From: Hyphomicrobiales bacterium
Lineage (GTDB): Bacteria; Pseudomonadota; Alphaproteobacteria; Rhizobiales; Xanthobacteraceae
DNA: 64,000 nt
Reading direction: 5' to 3'
NCBI GenBank assembly: GCA_021730985.1
Contig: JAKFYI010000001.1
Span: 50,515 to 114,514 of the forward strand
Within the stretch, counting starts at the first letter, position 1, and each line of letters begins with the position of its first letter. The notes under the pieces were generated by a model. The model made no database searches. It had not been told where the DNA came from and was given only the letters and a program-made list of their open reading frames with translations. The position numbers and the translations under genes are program-made. Of the stretch, positions 15,224 to 24,977 are shown piece after piece.

Positions 15224-18200
15224 TCACCATGTGTATCGCGCGGTACCCGTTCCGGCGTAGGTCTGCGCGCTGCCTGAGAACTCGCCGTCGAAGCGGGCGC
15301 CGAGCGAGACGCCGTTGCGCAGCTGAAGTTCGCCGCCGGCTGAGGCCAGCGCGAGGTCTTTGGGAGGCGCCGCGCCGTTCACGATGAAGCCCGCGCCCGG
15401 CAGGGTCTGGAACGCCGCGCTGATGCCGCCGCCGTTGCCCTCGTCGTGGGCCCAGGCGGCGCGGCTGCGCAGCATGATGGCGTTACCGTTGTTGAGATGG
15501 ACCAGCTTGTCGAACCAGGAGCCAAGCTCGAACCGTGACGCCGTGACGTCGCGCGAACCGTAGGTGAGAGCGAATGTGTTGGTGCCGCTCACCACGGTCT
15601 CGCTGTAGCCCGGGGTGCGGAAGTTCTGCACCTGCGCCGCACCATAAGGCGTGATGCCGATGTGCTTCGTGGCGATGCGATAACCCGTCTCGATGCGGCC
15701 GCCGACGCTCTGCGCGTCGTACGTGCCGCGCAGCGTGTCGTTACTCACAAGCGTGATGGTGCGGTTTGTGGTGGTGTCGTACCAGGCGCCCGCCAGCGTA
15801 GCCGATACGTAGGCCGCACCAACCCGATGCGAGGCATAGACACCGGCCTGGAACAAGTCGGACTTGCCGCCGCCGAGGCCTTGCGCCAGCCCCCAGCTCA
15901 GCTCGCCGCCTGCGAGTGCGAATCCGACCGTGGTCTGCTCGGTGACGCGATAGTCGGCGCCGGCTGCAAAGCCGTAGGTTCGCGCGGTGGTGTCGGCGGT
16001 GCCCGCGGTGGCGCTGCCGTCGGTCCTGTTGTAGCCGCCGAAACTCTGGCCCCACACGCTCCAGCGTTGAGCGAACATCGTCTGAGGAGGTGCCTGCCCG
16101 GGCATGATGGCGGCGAAGGCGTCGGCAGCCTCCTTCGGCAGCGGCGCGCGGTCGGCTGCACCGAATGCGCGCGCGTAGCCCACCGCACCGGGGTTGTTGT
16201 TGGGCGCGCCGCCATACGGGTTGAGCATCAGCGAAAGAAAGCCGTTCATCATCTGCGTGGCGGCGGTGGGCGCGCCGGTCGGCGCCTGGCCGGAGACCTG
16301 GGCGAGTGCGTTGACGAGCGACTGCCCGGTCAGGCCGAACAGTGTGACGAACGCCGGCGGCAGCGTGCCGCCGTTGTTGAAAAAACTGTTGAGCGCCGTT
16401 GCGACGCTGCGCTGGTTCTGCGGCAGCTCGCCCGATGGAATGGTCGGTGTATTGCCAAGCACGGCAGTGAGGATGAGCTGTGCCTCGGTTCCGGTGTAGC
16501 CGAGGTTCGCTGTGAAGCCTGCGGGCAGGCCGCTGATTGCCAGGGTGTTGAACGTGCCATTGCGCACAGCGGACGAAATTATGGTGTAGTTGCGCTGAAT
16601 GTATGCTCCCGGCATGAACACGGCGGCGACGGTGCCAGCAAGATTGGCGGTGCCGGTTACGTTGGTGCGGTCGGATTCGGTGGGCGACACTTCGACCAGG
16701 TAGAGGCTGCCGGAGCCGAACGTCAGGTTGCCCTGCACGGTGATGGTGCCGATCGAATTGCCGGGCGACAGCGTGCTGTTGCCGTTCAGCGTTGTGCTCG
16801 GCAGTGTGCCGGTGCCGCCGACGAACGTGTTGCCGTTCAAGGTGAGCCCGCTCGACGAGGCGATCGAGCCGTTCACGATCAGGCCGCCCTGGATCAGCGC
16901 GGTCGCGCCAGTGTAGCTGTTGGCGCCGGTCAGCGTGAGCGTGCCACCGCCGCTGTTCCGCACGGCTCCGGTGCCGGAGATGACGCCGTCGAACGTCACA
17001 GCGCCCGAGCGGTTGAACGCCAGCGTGCCGTTGTTGAGCACGTCTCCCACGATCGAGCCCGTGGCGCCGCCGATGCCGAGCTGCAGCGTGGTGCCGGTGC
17101 CGATGGTCGTGCCGCCGGTGTAGGTGTTGGTGCCGTCGAAGATGAACGTCGGCATGACGTTGTTGACGCCGGATAGGTTCACGGCGCCGCTGCCGCTGAT
17201 CGTGCCGGAGAAGAACGTGCCTTGGCCGGTCGGCTGGCCGAATCCGATGGTCAGCGTGGCCGAGCCGAGCGTCACGTTGCCTGAGCCGGTGAGGGCGGTG
17301 ATCGCCTGGTCGAAGCTGTTGAGGTCGAGTGTCGCGCCCGCGCTCACGTCGACGCGGCTGCGGAAGGCGAACGTGCCCGCAGCACCGGCCTGCAACGTCC
17401 CGGCCTCGACGTGCGTGGCGCGCAGGTAGTTGTTGCCGCCCGTCAGCGTCAGCGTGCCGGTTCCGGCCTTGCGCAGGCCGACGCCCGTCTCGCCGAAAAT
17501 GCCGCCGCCGACAATGCTGCCGGCGAACGTCAAGTTGTTGTTGCTGGCGACCGTTAGCGTTCCCGCGGTGAAGTTGCCGCCCAGCGCGATCGTGCCTGAG
17601 CCCGCCAGGCTGCCGACGGTCTGCACACGGCCGTTGAGGTCGAACGTGCCGCCGGCGTTGACGGTGAGCGCGCTACCGGACGCGAGGCTGCCACCGGTGC
17701 CGAGCTGAAGCGTGCCCGCATTGATGGTTGTGCCGCCGGTATAGGTGTTAGCGCCGGTCAGCGTCAGCGTGCCGGTGCCGGTCTTGGTCAGCGCGCCGCC
17801 GACGCCCGAGATGACGCCCGAGACTGTGGTCGAGAGGTTGTTCGATCCGACGGTGAGGAGGTTCGCGCCAAGCGTGAACAGCCCGCCGCCTTCGATCGAG
17901 CCGAAGCTGGTGCCGCCTGAGGTCAGGGCGGAGATGTTCACCGTGCCGCCGCCGATCATCCGCGCCGTGCCGCCGGTGCTGGTGTCGCGAAACGTTGTTG
18001 TGCCGCCGGCCAAGGTCGTGATGATGGCGCTGCCGCCGTTGATGACGATGCCGGCACCGCTGAACTCCAAATTCTGCCCGTTCGTGAACGTGTAGGCCGA
18101 TGCGCCGGCATTGAAGGTCCAACCGCCCACCGTTGTGCTGTTCGCGAACGACACGGCATTCTGGTTCGAAACGCCGAAGATCGCCGTGCCGTCCGGCACC

Positions 18201-18400
18201 GTGGCCGGGGTCCAATTGGCGGCGGTGTTGTAGTCGCCCGTGCCGTTGAGGTTCCAGGTCGCATCCACCGCGATCGCCGGGCTGGCGTATGCCACCAATG
18301 CTGTGGAGGCCAGCAGGGCCGCGCGGCGCCAGCGCCCGCTGCCACGTACACCACTGCTCGATGCAAATCCCACGCACCACCTCGGCAACACCGCAAGCAT
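15224..18400 (-). CDS. Autotransporter with PATR-type beta-helix passenger
   Basis: 1,058-residue type V secreted protein. A long signal region (about residues 1-44) precedes the passenger, which is built from repeated GTLTLTGANTYTGGTTI-like units (autotransporter-associated beta-strand repeats) predicting a beta-helix. The C-terminal translocator barrel (about residues 790-1058) ends in the aromatic C-terminus ARYTW required by the BAM machinery. No catalytic motif is visible, so adhesion or surface display is more likely than enzymatic activity. It stands alone, between the chemoreceptor and yraN. Confidence 0.92.
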   Translation of the reverse strand: MLAVLPRWCVGFASSSGVRGSGRWRRAALLASTALVAYASPAIAVDATWNLNGTGDYNTAANWTPATVPDGTAIFGVSNQNAVSFANSTTVGGWTFNAGASAYTFTNGQNLEFSGAGIVINGGSAIITTLAGGTTTFRDTSTGGTARMIGGGTVNISALTSGGTSFGSIEGGGLFTLGANLLTVGSNNLSTTVSGVISGVGGALTKTGTGTLTLTGANTYTGGTTINAGTLQLGTGGSLASGSALTVNAGGTFDLNGRVQTVGSLAGSGTIALGGNFTAGTLTVASNNNLTFAGSIVGGGIFGETGVGLRKAGTGTLTLTGGNNYLRATHVEAGTLQAGAAGTFAFRSRVDVSAGATLDLNSFDQAITALTGSGNVTLGSATLTIGFGQPTGQGTFFSGTISGSGAVNLSGVNNVMPTFIFDGTNTYTGGTTIGTGTTLQLGIGGATGSIVGDVLNNGTLAFNRSGAVTFDGVISGTGAVRNSGGGTLTLTGANSYTGATALIQGGLIVNGSIASSSGLTLNGNTFVGGTGTLPSTTLNGNSTLSPGNSIGTITVQGNLTFGSGSLYLVEVSPTESDRTNVTGTANLAGTVAAVFMPGAYIQRNYTIISSAVRNGTFNTLAISGLPAGFTANLGYTGTEAQLILTAVLGNTPTIPSGELPQNQRSVATALNSFFNNGGTLPPAFVTLFGLTGQSLVNALAQVSGQAPTGAPTAATQMMNGFLSLMLNPYGGAPNNNPGAVGYARAFGAADRAPLPKEAADAFAAIMPGQAPPQTMFAQRWSVWGQSFGGYNRTDGSATAGTADTTARTYGFAAGADYRVTEQTTVGFALAGGELSWGLAQGLGGGKSDLFQAGVYASHRVGAAYVSATLAGAWYDTTTNRTITLVSNDTLRGTYDAQSVGGRIETGYRIATKHIGITPYGAAQVQNFRTPGYSETVVSGTNTFALTYGSRDVTASRFELGSWFDKLVHLNNGNAIMLRSRAAWAHDEGNGGGISAAFQTLPGAGFIVNGAAPPKDLALASAGGELQLRNGVSLGARFDGEFSGSAQTYAGTGTARYTW

Positions 18401-18769
18401 TGCGATCGAAGCAGGGAGATCGAGCCCTTACGGCACGCAACCCGTTGCGGACGGGCTGTTGGGTCCGATGCTATATCTCGCCCGTATGCCCGGCAACCGA
18501 CACAGGCGCTGTCTCCACACGCACTGGACGGTGCTCGTCCCGTCGTAGGTACGTGAGCGCCCAGTTAAACGACAGCATTGCAACATCCGCTTTGGGTCAA
18601 ACTCGACAAAAAAGCAAAGTGAGCATAACAAGCCCGCTTTCGGCCTGTGAGCGACCGCAAGGCTCTTTGGCGAGGCGTGTTGAGACTGCCTCTCCACGCA
18701 GGATTTATCCAGCTTGCATTGAACCGGCTGTGCTGCGCGTTAATGAGTCCACGCCTTGGATTTGTCCCG
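18401..18769. other. Intergenic region upstream of the autotransporter
   Basis: 369 bp without a convincing gene. It must hold the autotransporter promoter. A stretch around 18585-18640 (CCGCTTTGGGTCAAACTCGA...) resembles degenerate dispersed intergenic sequence I recall from rhizobial genomes; I could not identify a terminator or operator with confidence. Confidence 0.4.
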
Positions 18770-19168
18770 CTAACTCGCGTCGAACGCCGCCGCGATGTGA
18801 CGCGGCATCTTGCCCGGCGCAACCAGCACGGCGTCGAAGCGCATTTCCCTCGTCACGTCGTCCGGATGTTGCGACAGCCAGTATTCCGCCGCCGCGACAA
18901 TGCGCCGCTTGTTGCGGCCGGTGATCGACTCCGCCGCGCCGTCCAGCGTGCTGCGCGCCTTCACCTCGACGAACGCCAGCGTGTTGCGCCGCCCGGCCAC
19001 GATGTCGATCTCGCCGACCGGGGTGCGGAAGCGGCGCGCCAGGATGCGGTAGCCCTTGGCGATCAGGAGTGCGGCGGCGCGGCTCTCCGCCGAGATGCCG
19101 ACGCGGAACGCCGCCACGCGCTCGGGGCGCGGCCCGGGCTTTGCCGTATCGCTAGGACGCCGCGCCAT
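18770..19168 (-). CDS. yraN: UPF0102 family protein YraN
   Basis: 132-residue protein of the YraN family, a restriction-endonuclease-like fold of uncertain role. Core motif: [20 protein letters not shown], then [11 protein letters not shown], giving the E-x-D...ExK arrangement of PD-(D/E)xK nucleases, and [10 protein letters not shown]. Start at ATG 19168, which overlaps the end of rsmI by 17 bp; longer in-frame starts run deep into rsmI. The rsmI-yraN pair is widespread in Proteobacteria. Confidence 0.92.
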   Translation of the reverse strand: MARRPSDTAKPGPRPERVAAFRVGISAESRAAALLIAKGYRILARRFRTPVGEIDIVAGRRNTLAFVEVKARSTLDGAAESITGRNKRRIVAAAEYWLSQHPDDVTREMRFDAVLVAPGKMPRHIAAAFDAS

Positions 19169-20075
19169 CGTCGTCCGCTCCGGTGAGCGCCAGCGCGCGG
19201 CGGTAGATTTCGCGGCGCGGCCGGCCGGTGGCGCTCGCCACTTCGCTGACCGCGTCCTTGACCGAACCGCGATCGAGCGCGCCGCGCAGCAACGCATCGA
19301 CCTCGTTCTCATCCAGAGCTTTTTCCTCGCCGGGAGGCGCGATCACGATGACGATTTCGCCGCGCGTCTCGGCGCCTTCGGCATAGGCTTGCGCCAGCGC
19401 CGCAAGATCGCCGCGGCGCACCTCCTCGTGCAGCTTGGTCAGCTCGCGGCAGATCGCGGCTTCGCGCGGGCCCAGTCCCTCCGCCAGATCGGCCAGCGCG
19501 GCGGCGAGCCGCGGCCCGCTCTCGAACAGGATCAGCGTTGCCGGAATGTGGACCAGTTCGGCGATGCGGGTCTTGCGCTGGCCTTGCTTGGCCGGAAGAA
19601 ATCCTTCGAACATGAACCGGTCGGTCGGCAATCCCGAGGATGCGAGCGCCGCCAGCGAGGCCGACGCGCCGGGCAACGCGGTGACGGCATGGCCGGCGTC
19701 ACGGGCCTCGCGCGCGAACTTGTAGCCCGGGTCCGAAATCAGCGGCGTGCCGGCGTCCGAGATCAGCGCCACTGCTTCGCCTGAGGCGAGCCGCGCCAGC
19801 AGCTTGGGGCGGGCATCTGCAGCGTTGTGCTCGTGGTAGGGCGTCAGCGGGGTCTTTATGCCGTAGTGGTCGAGCAGCTTGCGGCTGACGCGGGTGTCCT
19901 CGCAGGCGATCAGGTCGGCGGCGGCCAGCACCTCCAGCGCCCGCAGCGTGATGTCGCGCAGGTTGCCGATCGGGGTGGCGACGAGGTGAAGCCCCGCAGG
20001 CAGCCGTGGCGCCTCCACCGGCTGGCCGGCGAGAATGTAGGTTTTGGTTCGGTTGTCGGCCTGTTCTGCCCGCAT
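19152..20075 (-). CDS. rsmI: 16S rRNA (cytidine1402-2'-O)-methyltransferase RsmI
   Basis: 307-residue SAM-dependent enzyme of the tetrapyrrole-methylase fold that 2'-O-methylates C1402 in the ribosomal decoding centre. Signature [20 protein letters not shown] lies near residue 29, then [23 protein letters not shown] and [15 protein letters not shown]. Length is slightly above the usual 285-290 because of an N-terminal extension. It overlaps yraN downstream and diverges from the LpoA-like gene. Confidence 0.96.
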   Translation of the reverse strand: MRAEQADNRTKTYILAGQPVEAPRLPAGLHLVATPIGNLRDITLRALEVLAAADLIACEDTRVSRKLLDHYGIKTPLTPYHEHNAADARPKLLARLASGEAVALISDAGTPLISDPGYKFAREARDAGHAVTALPGASASLAALASSGLPTDRFMFEGFLPAKQGQRKTRIAELVHIPATLILFESGPRLAAALADLAEGLGPREAAICRELTKLHEEVRRGDLAALAQAYAEGAETRGEIVIVIAPPGEEKALDENEVDALLRGALDRGSVKDAVSEVASATGRPRREIYRRALALTGADDDGAAS

Positions 20076-20223
20076 TTGGCCGACATTGTAGCCCTCGTTG
20101 AGGCTCCCCGTCAGGGCCGAAGGACTTTGTTATCCTTTCCATTTGGTTAACCATTCGCCGACACTATCCCGCCGTCGTGGCGGGGCCTGCGCTTCGCCGC
20201 GTGGCGCCGTTATCGAGGACCAC

Positions 20224-21420
20224 ATGATCTGCCGGTTTTCGGCCTTCGCCTCCGCCGCGCGCGTTGCGCGCCTGCGGCGCGGCGTTGTGCTGGCCGGCCT
20301 GCTGGCGATGGTGACGGGCTGCACCACACCCGAAATGTTCGGCGCGCGGCCGAGCGCGCCGCCGCAGCCGGGCACCGCGATCGGCACCGGCCAGATCAAG
20401 GTCGCATTGATTTTGCCGCTGTCGGCAGGCGGCAACGCCGGCATCGCCGCGATGTCCATGAAGAATGCCGCCGAGATGGCGCTTGCCGAATTCAACAGCC
20501 CCAACATCCAGCTTCTGGTGAAGGACGACGGCGGCAACGCCAGCAGCGCGCAGCAGGCGGCGCAGCAGGCGCTGGCCGAAGGCGCCGAGATCATCATCGG
20601 ACCGCTGTTCGCACAGTCGGTCGCGGCGGTCGGCACGGTGGCGCGCGGTCGCGGCGTGCCGGTCATTGCGTTCTCCACCGACGTGAGCGTGGCGGCGCGC
20701 GGCGTCTATCTGCTGAGCTTCCTGCCGGAGTCCGATGTCATCCGCATCGTCGATTTCGCAGTCACCAACGGCAAGCGGTCCTACGCTGCGCTGCTGCCCG
20801 ACAACGCCTATGGCAGTGTTGTTGAGGCGGCCTTTAGGACGATCACCGCGCAGCGCGGTGCCCGCATCGTGGCGCTGGAGCGCTATCAGGTCGGCGCGCA
20901 ACTCACCGGGCCGGCCAGCATCGTGGCGCAGTCGGCGGCCAGCGCCGACGCGATCTTCATTCCGGACGGCTCCGACGCGGTGCCGGGCGTCGTGCAAGCG
21001 CTGGCCCAGGCCGGCGTCAAGCCGCGCAGCATCCAGCTCATCGGCACCGGGTTGTGGGACGATCCGCGCATCTTCAGCGACGCCAATTTGCACGGCGGCC
21101 TGTTCGCGGGGCCTGACGCCACCGGCTTCCGAAACTTCTCGGCGCGCTATCGCGCCCGGTTCGGTCAGGACCCGGTTCGCACCGCGACGCTGTCATATGA
21201 CGCGGTGGCGCTGGTCGCGGCGCTGGTGAAGACTCAGGGCGAAGCGCGCTTCTCCGAACAGACGCTGACCAATCCGTCGGGCTTTGCGGGCATCGACGGC
21301 CTGTTCCGGTTCCGCACCGACGGCACCAACGAGCGCGGTCTCGCGGTGCTGCGCGTCGGGCCGACCGGCGCGCAGACGGTCAGTGCGCCGTCGCGCTCAT
21401 TCCCCGGTTCTGGAACTTGA
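20224..21420 (+). CDS. LpoA-like penicillin-binding protein activator (periplasmic-binding-protein fold lipoprotein)
   Basis: 398 residues from ATG 20224. An N-terminal signal with lipobox MVTGC (Cys33) is followed by a two-lobe Leu/Ile/Val-binding-protein fold: VALILPLSAGGNAGIAAMSMKNAAEMALAEF, then a ligand cleft segment with IIGPLFAQSV. In gammaproteobacteria LpoA activates PBP1a; in alphaproteobacteria the same gene lies divergent from rsmI, as here. The function in this group is inferred from fold and context. Confidence 0.88.
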   Translation: MICRFSAFASAARVARLRRGVVLAGLLAMVTGCTTPEMFGARPSAPPQPGTAIGTGQIKVALILPLSAGGNAGIAAMSMKNAAEMALAEFNSPNIQLLVKDDGGNASSAQQAAQQALAEGAEIIIGPLFAQSVAAVGTVARGRGVPVIAFSTDVSVAARGVYLLSFLPESDVIRIVDFAVTNGKRSYAALLPDNAYGSVVEAAFRTITAQRGARIVALERYQVGAQLTGPASIVAQSAASADAIFIPDGSDAVPGVVQALAQAGVKPRSIQLIGTGLWDDPRIFSDANLHGGLFAGPDATGFRNFSARYRARFGQDPVRTATLSYDAVALVAALVKTQGEARFSEQTLTNPSGFAGIDGLFRFRTDGTNERGLAVLRVGPTGAQTVSAPSRSFPGSGT

Positions 21421-21478
21421 TTTCTAAATTAATTTAGGCTGCCGCTTGCGGACCCCATGATATGGGCGATCTCGGTCG

Positions 21479-21718
21479 TTAATTCCACGTTTTAAACCCA
21501 ATCAAAGCAACTGTAACTTTTGCGATGAATGCAAAAACTCGATCGGTGATAGGCAACGCACCAAGCGTCAGACCGGAAACAAAGAAAAGTCCGGGAACAA
21601 GATTGCTCATGATACGAGCTCGCTGTTCGGCACGTCGTTGTGCATAGAGTAACGCGTTGTTCTCCCTGATGCTGCGAATGACGCGCTGAATTGTTTCGTC
21701 CGCCGTCACATCAATCAT
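21479..21718 (-). CDS. Small membrane protein coupled to a zeta-like kinase
   Basis: 79 residues: a charged N-terminal half (TIQRVIRSIRENNALLYAQRRAEQRARIM) then hydrophobic segments (PGLFFVSGLTLGAL and FIAKVTVALIGF). Its ATG overlaps the stop of the upstream kinase gene (ATGA), indicating translational coupling. It does not resemble the epsilon antitoxin. It could be an immunity or targeting partner, which is speculation. Base use is AT-richer than the neighbours. Confidence 0.65.
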   Translation of the reverse strand: MIDVTADETIQRVIRSIRENNALLYAQRRAEQRARIMSNLVPGLFFVSGLTLGALPITDRVFAFIAKVTVALIGFKTWN

Positions 21719-22299
21719 CGCGACGCCTCCTCGATTTGAGACCAGCGAGTTTCATCTCGGACAGCGAGAGCACCGGCACGATATTCCGCAATGAGGACGC
21801 CACTCCTGTCGGAGTTGTCAATAACTATTCCAGTATCGACCAGCGGCAGGTAGAAATGGCGCAAATTTCGCAGGCCAATTGCATACCTTCTAGCGATGAC
21901 TTCCGTGGGGATATTATGGCCGCCGCGGGCCACGCGGCGAGCAACACGTTCTATGGCGACTTCCACACTCGGTAACCAAAAAAATATGAGCATAACCTGA
22001 TAGCCCGCCGAACGGCATCTCTTCAAAAGTCGGCCATGGCCGCGGCCGGCGCAGGTCGCTTCAAAGGCGAAACTCTCTCCCGCCGCGACAAGCTCATGCA
22101 ATCGATCGATCATAATCCGGCCAGCCGCCACATCGGCACGTTCGGGAGCCAAAGGAGAGAGCCCGCGCGCGATTTCGTCGGCATTTACGAAGGTATCGAT
22201 ATTCAGAGATAGGCCGAGATTGCGAACGGCCCATTCCGTCTTACCGGCGCCGTTCGGTCCTCCAATAAGTACAATTCGCTTGGTCGAAACGTCGGTCAT
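21715..22299 (-). CDS. Zeta-toxin-like P-loop kinase
   Basis: 194-residue protein of the zeta toxin/AAA family. Walker A GGPNGAGKTEWA (Lys20), then the substrate-site segment TFVNADEIARGL (Asp41), FAFEATCAGRGH (Glu80, where zeta toxins have ETT) and the lid arginines in IERVARRVARGGH. Zeta toxins phosphorylate UDP-N-acetylglucosamine and poison wall synthesis; this chromosomal clade is less studied. There is no upstream antitoxin; the only partner is the small membrane protein downstream. It sits between lpoA-like and hemW in lower-GC DNA, suggesting transfer. Confidence 0.82.
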   Translation of the reverse strand: MTDVSTKRIVLIGGPNGAGKTEWAVRNLGLSLNIDTFVNADEIARGLSPLAPERADVAAGRIMIDRLHELVAAGESFAFEATCAGRGHGRLLKRCRSAGYQVMLIFFWLPSVEVAIERVARRVARGGHNIPTEVIARRYAIGLRNLRHFYLPLVDTGIVIDNSDRSGVLIAEYRAGALAVRDETRWSQIEEASR

Positions 22300-22307
22300 G
22301 GCCCACC

Positions 22308-23468
22308 TCAGGCAGCCAAGTCGGCGACCACGGCGTCCAGCACCGGAAAGCCGGCCTTGGTGACGCGCAGGAAGCCCTGACCGTCGCTCTCGACAAAACC
22401 TTGCGCCGAGAGCTGCTTGATCCGCAGCGGATCGAGCGGACGGCCCGCCACCACCGCGAAGCGTGCTGGATCGATGCCCTCGGCGAGCCGCAGTCCCATC
22501 AGCAGGAATTCGTCGGCGCGTTCCTCGCGGGTCAGCAGATCGTCGGTGATGACACCATTGCCAAGAGATTCCACCCGCATCAGCCAGGACTCCGGCCGTT
22601 TCTCGGTGGCGATGGCGCGGCGGTAGCCGTCGATGTCGAGCCGTCCGTGCGCGCCGGGGCCGATGCCGGCGTACTCGTGCGCGCGCCAATACACCAGGTT
22701 GTGGCGGCACTCGGAGCCGGGGCGTGCGTGATTGGAGATTTCGTAGGCCGGGATGCCGGCGCGGTCGCAGATTTCCTGCGTTGTGTCGTAGAGCGCGCGC
22801 GCATTGTCGTCGTCGGGAATGACGAGCTTGCCTGCGGCATGCATGGCGTGGAACGGCGTCTCGGGCTCGATGGTGAGTTGATAGAGCGAAAGATGCTCGG
22901 CCGCCTCGGAGATCGCCTGCTGAAGTTCGGCCGCCCACATCGCCGTGGTCTGTCCGGGGCGGGCGTAGATCAGGTCGAACGAATAGCGGCCGAACGCCGA
23001 TCGTGCGATGGCGACCGCATCGAGCGCCTCGCGCGCGGTGTGCAACCGGCCGAGCGATTTGAGTGAGCCGTCGTCGAGCGCCTGCACGCCGAGCGAGACG
23101 CGGTTGACGCCGGCCGCGCGATAACCCGCAAAGCGCGTCGCCTCCACGCTGGTCGGGTTGGCTTCGAGCGTGACCTCGGCATCAGGCGCGACCGTCCAGT
23201 GCTTGCCGACCGCATCGAGAATTGCGCCGACCGTCGCGGGCTGCATCAGCGACGGCGTGCCGCCGCCGAAAAAGATGCTGGTCACGGTGCGGCCCGGCGC
23301 GCGCGCTACGGTCGAAGCGATCTCGGCTTCGAAGGCGCGCACGAAACGCGTCTCGTCGATCGCGGCATGGCGCACATGGCTGTTGAAGTCGCAGTACGGG
23401 CACTTCGACAGGCAGAACGGCCAGTGCAGATAGACGCCGAACCCTTCGGTGTGCTCAGCGCCGCTCAA
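22308..23468 (-). CDS. hemW: HemW family radical SAM protein (heme chaperone)
   Basis: 386-residue radical SAM enzyme related to coproporphyrinogen dehydrogenase HemN. The [4Fe-4S] motif CxxxCxxC is at Cys19, Cys23 and Cys26 (FCLSKCPYCDF), followed by FFGGGTPSLM. It lacks the extra N-terminal sequence of true HemN; family members bind and transfer heme. Its start overlaps the end of rdgB by 14 bp, in the order rph-rdgB-hemW along the minus strand, a standard rhizobial operon. Confidence 0.95.
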   Translation of the reverse strand: MSGAEHTEGFGVYLHWPFCLSKCPYCDFNSHVRHAAIDETRFVRAFEAEIASTVARAPGRTVTSIFFGGGTPSLMQPATVGAILDAVGKHWTVAPDAEVTLEANPTSVEATRFAGYRAAGVNRVSLGVQALDDGSLKSLGRLHTAREALDAVAIARSAFGRYSFDLIYARPGQTTAMWAAELQQAISEAAEHLSLYQLTIEPETPFHAMHAAGKLVIPDDDNARALYDTTQEICDRAGIPAYEISNHARPGSECRHNLVYWRAHEYAGIGPGAHGRLDIDGYRRAIATEKRPESWLMRVESLGNGVITDDLLTREERADEFLLMGLRLAEGIDPARFAVVAGRPLDPLRIKQLSAQGFVESDGQGFLRVTKAGFPVLDAVVADLAA

Positions 23469-24096
23469 GGCATGCCTCCGCGAGCTTGAGGAAGGCGCGC
23501 GCCCGGTGCGACAAGCCGCGGCCGCGCGGCGGCAGTCCGTGCTTGTCGTCGCTCGACATCTCGCCGAACGTCTGGCTGTGGCCGTCGGGCAGGAACATCG
23601 GGTCGTAGCCGAAGCCCTTGTCGCCGCGCGGCGGCCAGACCAGCGTGCCGTTCACCTTGGCCTCGAACTCCTCGAGGTGGCCGTCGGGCCAGCAGACGCA
23701 CAGCGCGGAGACGAATTGCGCGCGGCGGCGCTCCGGCGCCTTGGCGCCCACTTTCATCAATCGGGTTTGGACTTCGTTCATCGCGAAACGGAAATCCTTG
23801 TTCGGTCCGGCCCAGCGCGCCGAATAGATGCCGGGCTCGCCGTTCAGCGCATCGGCCGCGAGCCCCGAATCGTCGGCGAAGGATGCCATGTTCGAGGCCT
23901 TCGCGGCGGACTGCGCCTTGATTCGCGCGTTGGCGCGGAATGTCGTGCCGGTTTCGTCCGGTTCCGGCAGGCCGAGTTCGCCGGCCGACACCGCACCGAC
24001 GCCATAGGTGGCGAGCAGATCGCGCATTTCAACGAGCTTGCCCGGATTGTGGGTCGCGATCACCAGGCGATCTTCGATGGGGCGATGGCTCGTCAC
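23455..24096 (-). CDS. rdgB: XTP/dITP diphosphatase RdgB
   Basis: 213-residue Ham1-type pyrophosphatase that removes non-canonical purine nucleotides (dITP, XTP). N-terminal VIATHNPGKLVEMRDLL carries the substrate loop; FADDSGLAADALNGEPGIYSAR is the family signature with the general base Asp; the C-terminal GFGYDPMFLPDG and HGLPPRGRGLSHRARA are also diagnostic. Located between rph and hemW. Confidence 0.96.
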   Translation of the reverse strand: MTSHRPIEDRLVIATHNPGKLVEMRDLLATYGVGAVSAGELGLPEPDETGTTFRANARIKAQSAAKASNMASFADDSGLAADALNGEPGIYSARWAGPNKDFRFAMNEVQTRLMKVGAKAPERRRAQFVSALCVCWPDGHLEEFEAKVNGTLVWPPRGDKGFGYDPMFLPDGHSQTFGEMSSDDKHGLPPRGRGLSHRARAFLKLAEACLERR

Positions 24097-24107
24097 GCGG
24101 CGTTAAC

Positions 24108-24821
24108 TCACATCACCGCCAATTTTTGTAGGTCCACCAGCTTGCCGACGCCTTTGCGGGCGAGTGCCAGCAGCTCCAGCAACTGCGCCTCGCTGAACGG
24201 CTCCTTCTCCGCGGTGCCTTGCACCTCGACGATGTTGCCGTTGCCGGTCATGACGAAATTGGCGTCGGTCTCGGCTTCGGAATCCTCGGCGTAGTCGAGA
24301 TCGAGTACCGGAACCTTGTTGTAGATGCCGCATGAGATCGCGGCGATGTGGTCGCGCAGCGGGTTGGTCTTGATCATCTCGCGGGTGCGCATCCAGGCCA
24401 GGCAGTCGTGCAGCGCGACCCATGCGCCGGTGATCGATGCGGTGCGGGTGCCGCCGTCGGCCTGGATGACGTCGCAGTCCACGGTGATCTGCTTTTCACC
24501 GAGCGCGGGGAGATCGAGCACCGAGCGCAGGCTGCGTCCGATCAGGCGCTGGATTTCGATGGTGCGGCCGCCCTGCTTGCCGGCGGAGGCCTCGCGGCGC
24601 GTGCGCTCGTGGGTTGCGCGCGGCAGCATGCCGTATTCGGCGGTGATCCAGCCGCGGCCCTGGCCCTTGAGCCACGGCGGCAGCCGCTCTTCCAAGGTGG
24701 CCGTCACCAGAACGTGGGTGTCGCCGAACTTCACGAAGCAGGAGCCTTCGGCGTATTTCACCACGCCGCGCTCCAGCGACACGGCGCGCAACTCGTCGGG
24801 TTGGCGTTTGCTCGGCCTCAA
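24108..24821 (-). CDS. rph: Ribonuclease PH (TTG start)
   Basis: 237-residue phosphorolytic 3'-5' exoribonuclease that trims tRNA 3' ends. I place the start at TTG 24821 ([12 protein letters not shown]), because RPS(G/K)R is the family N-terminus, AGGAG lies about 8 nt upstream, and the resulting length matches relatives; ATG starts further up would add a non-homologous tail. Motifs include [21 protein letters not shown] [10 protein letters not shown]..., QRLIGRSLR and [17 protein letters not shown]. First gene of the rph-rdgB-hemW operon. Confidence 0.95.
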   Translation of the reverse strand: MRPSKRQPDELRAVSLERGVVKYAEGSCFVKFGDTHVLVTATLEERLPPWLKGQGRGWITAEYGMLPRATHERTRREASAGKQGGRTIEIQRLIGRSLRSVLDLPALGEKQITVDCDVIQADGGTRTASITGAWVALHDCLAWMRTREMIKTNPLRDHIAAISCGIYNKVPVLDLDYAEDSEAETDANFVMTGNGNIVEVQGTAEKEPFSEAQLLELLALARKGVGKLVDLQKLAVM

Positions 24822-24977
24822 AACGTCGGTCTCCTGGAAACGCTGGATGTTCGGCCCTGCTTGTAGGTGGCCGGGCCTGGACCGACAAGTGTTGTTGGGC
24901 CACGCCAAATGGAATCCGGGCGTGTTCGATCGTTTTTGGCCCTCGCTATGAGGAATTCGGCCGGTTCGGCCTTTGCG

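Noticed and set aside
15662..17176. 504-codon plus-strand frame opposite the autotransporter passenger
   Set aside because: Produced by the regular Gly/Thr repeat on the other strand; no motif of its own.
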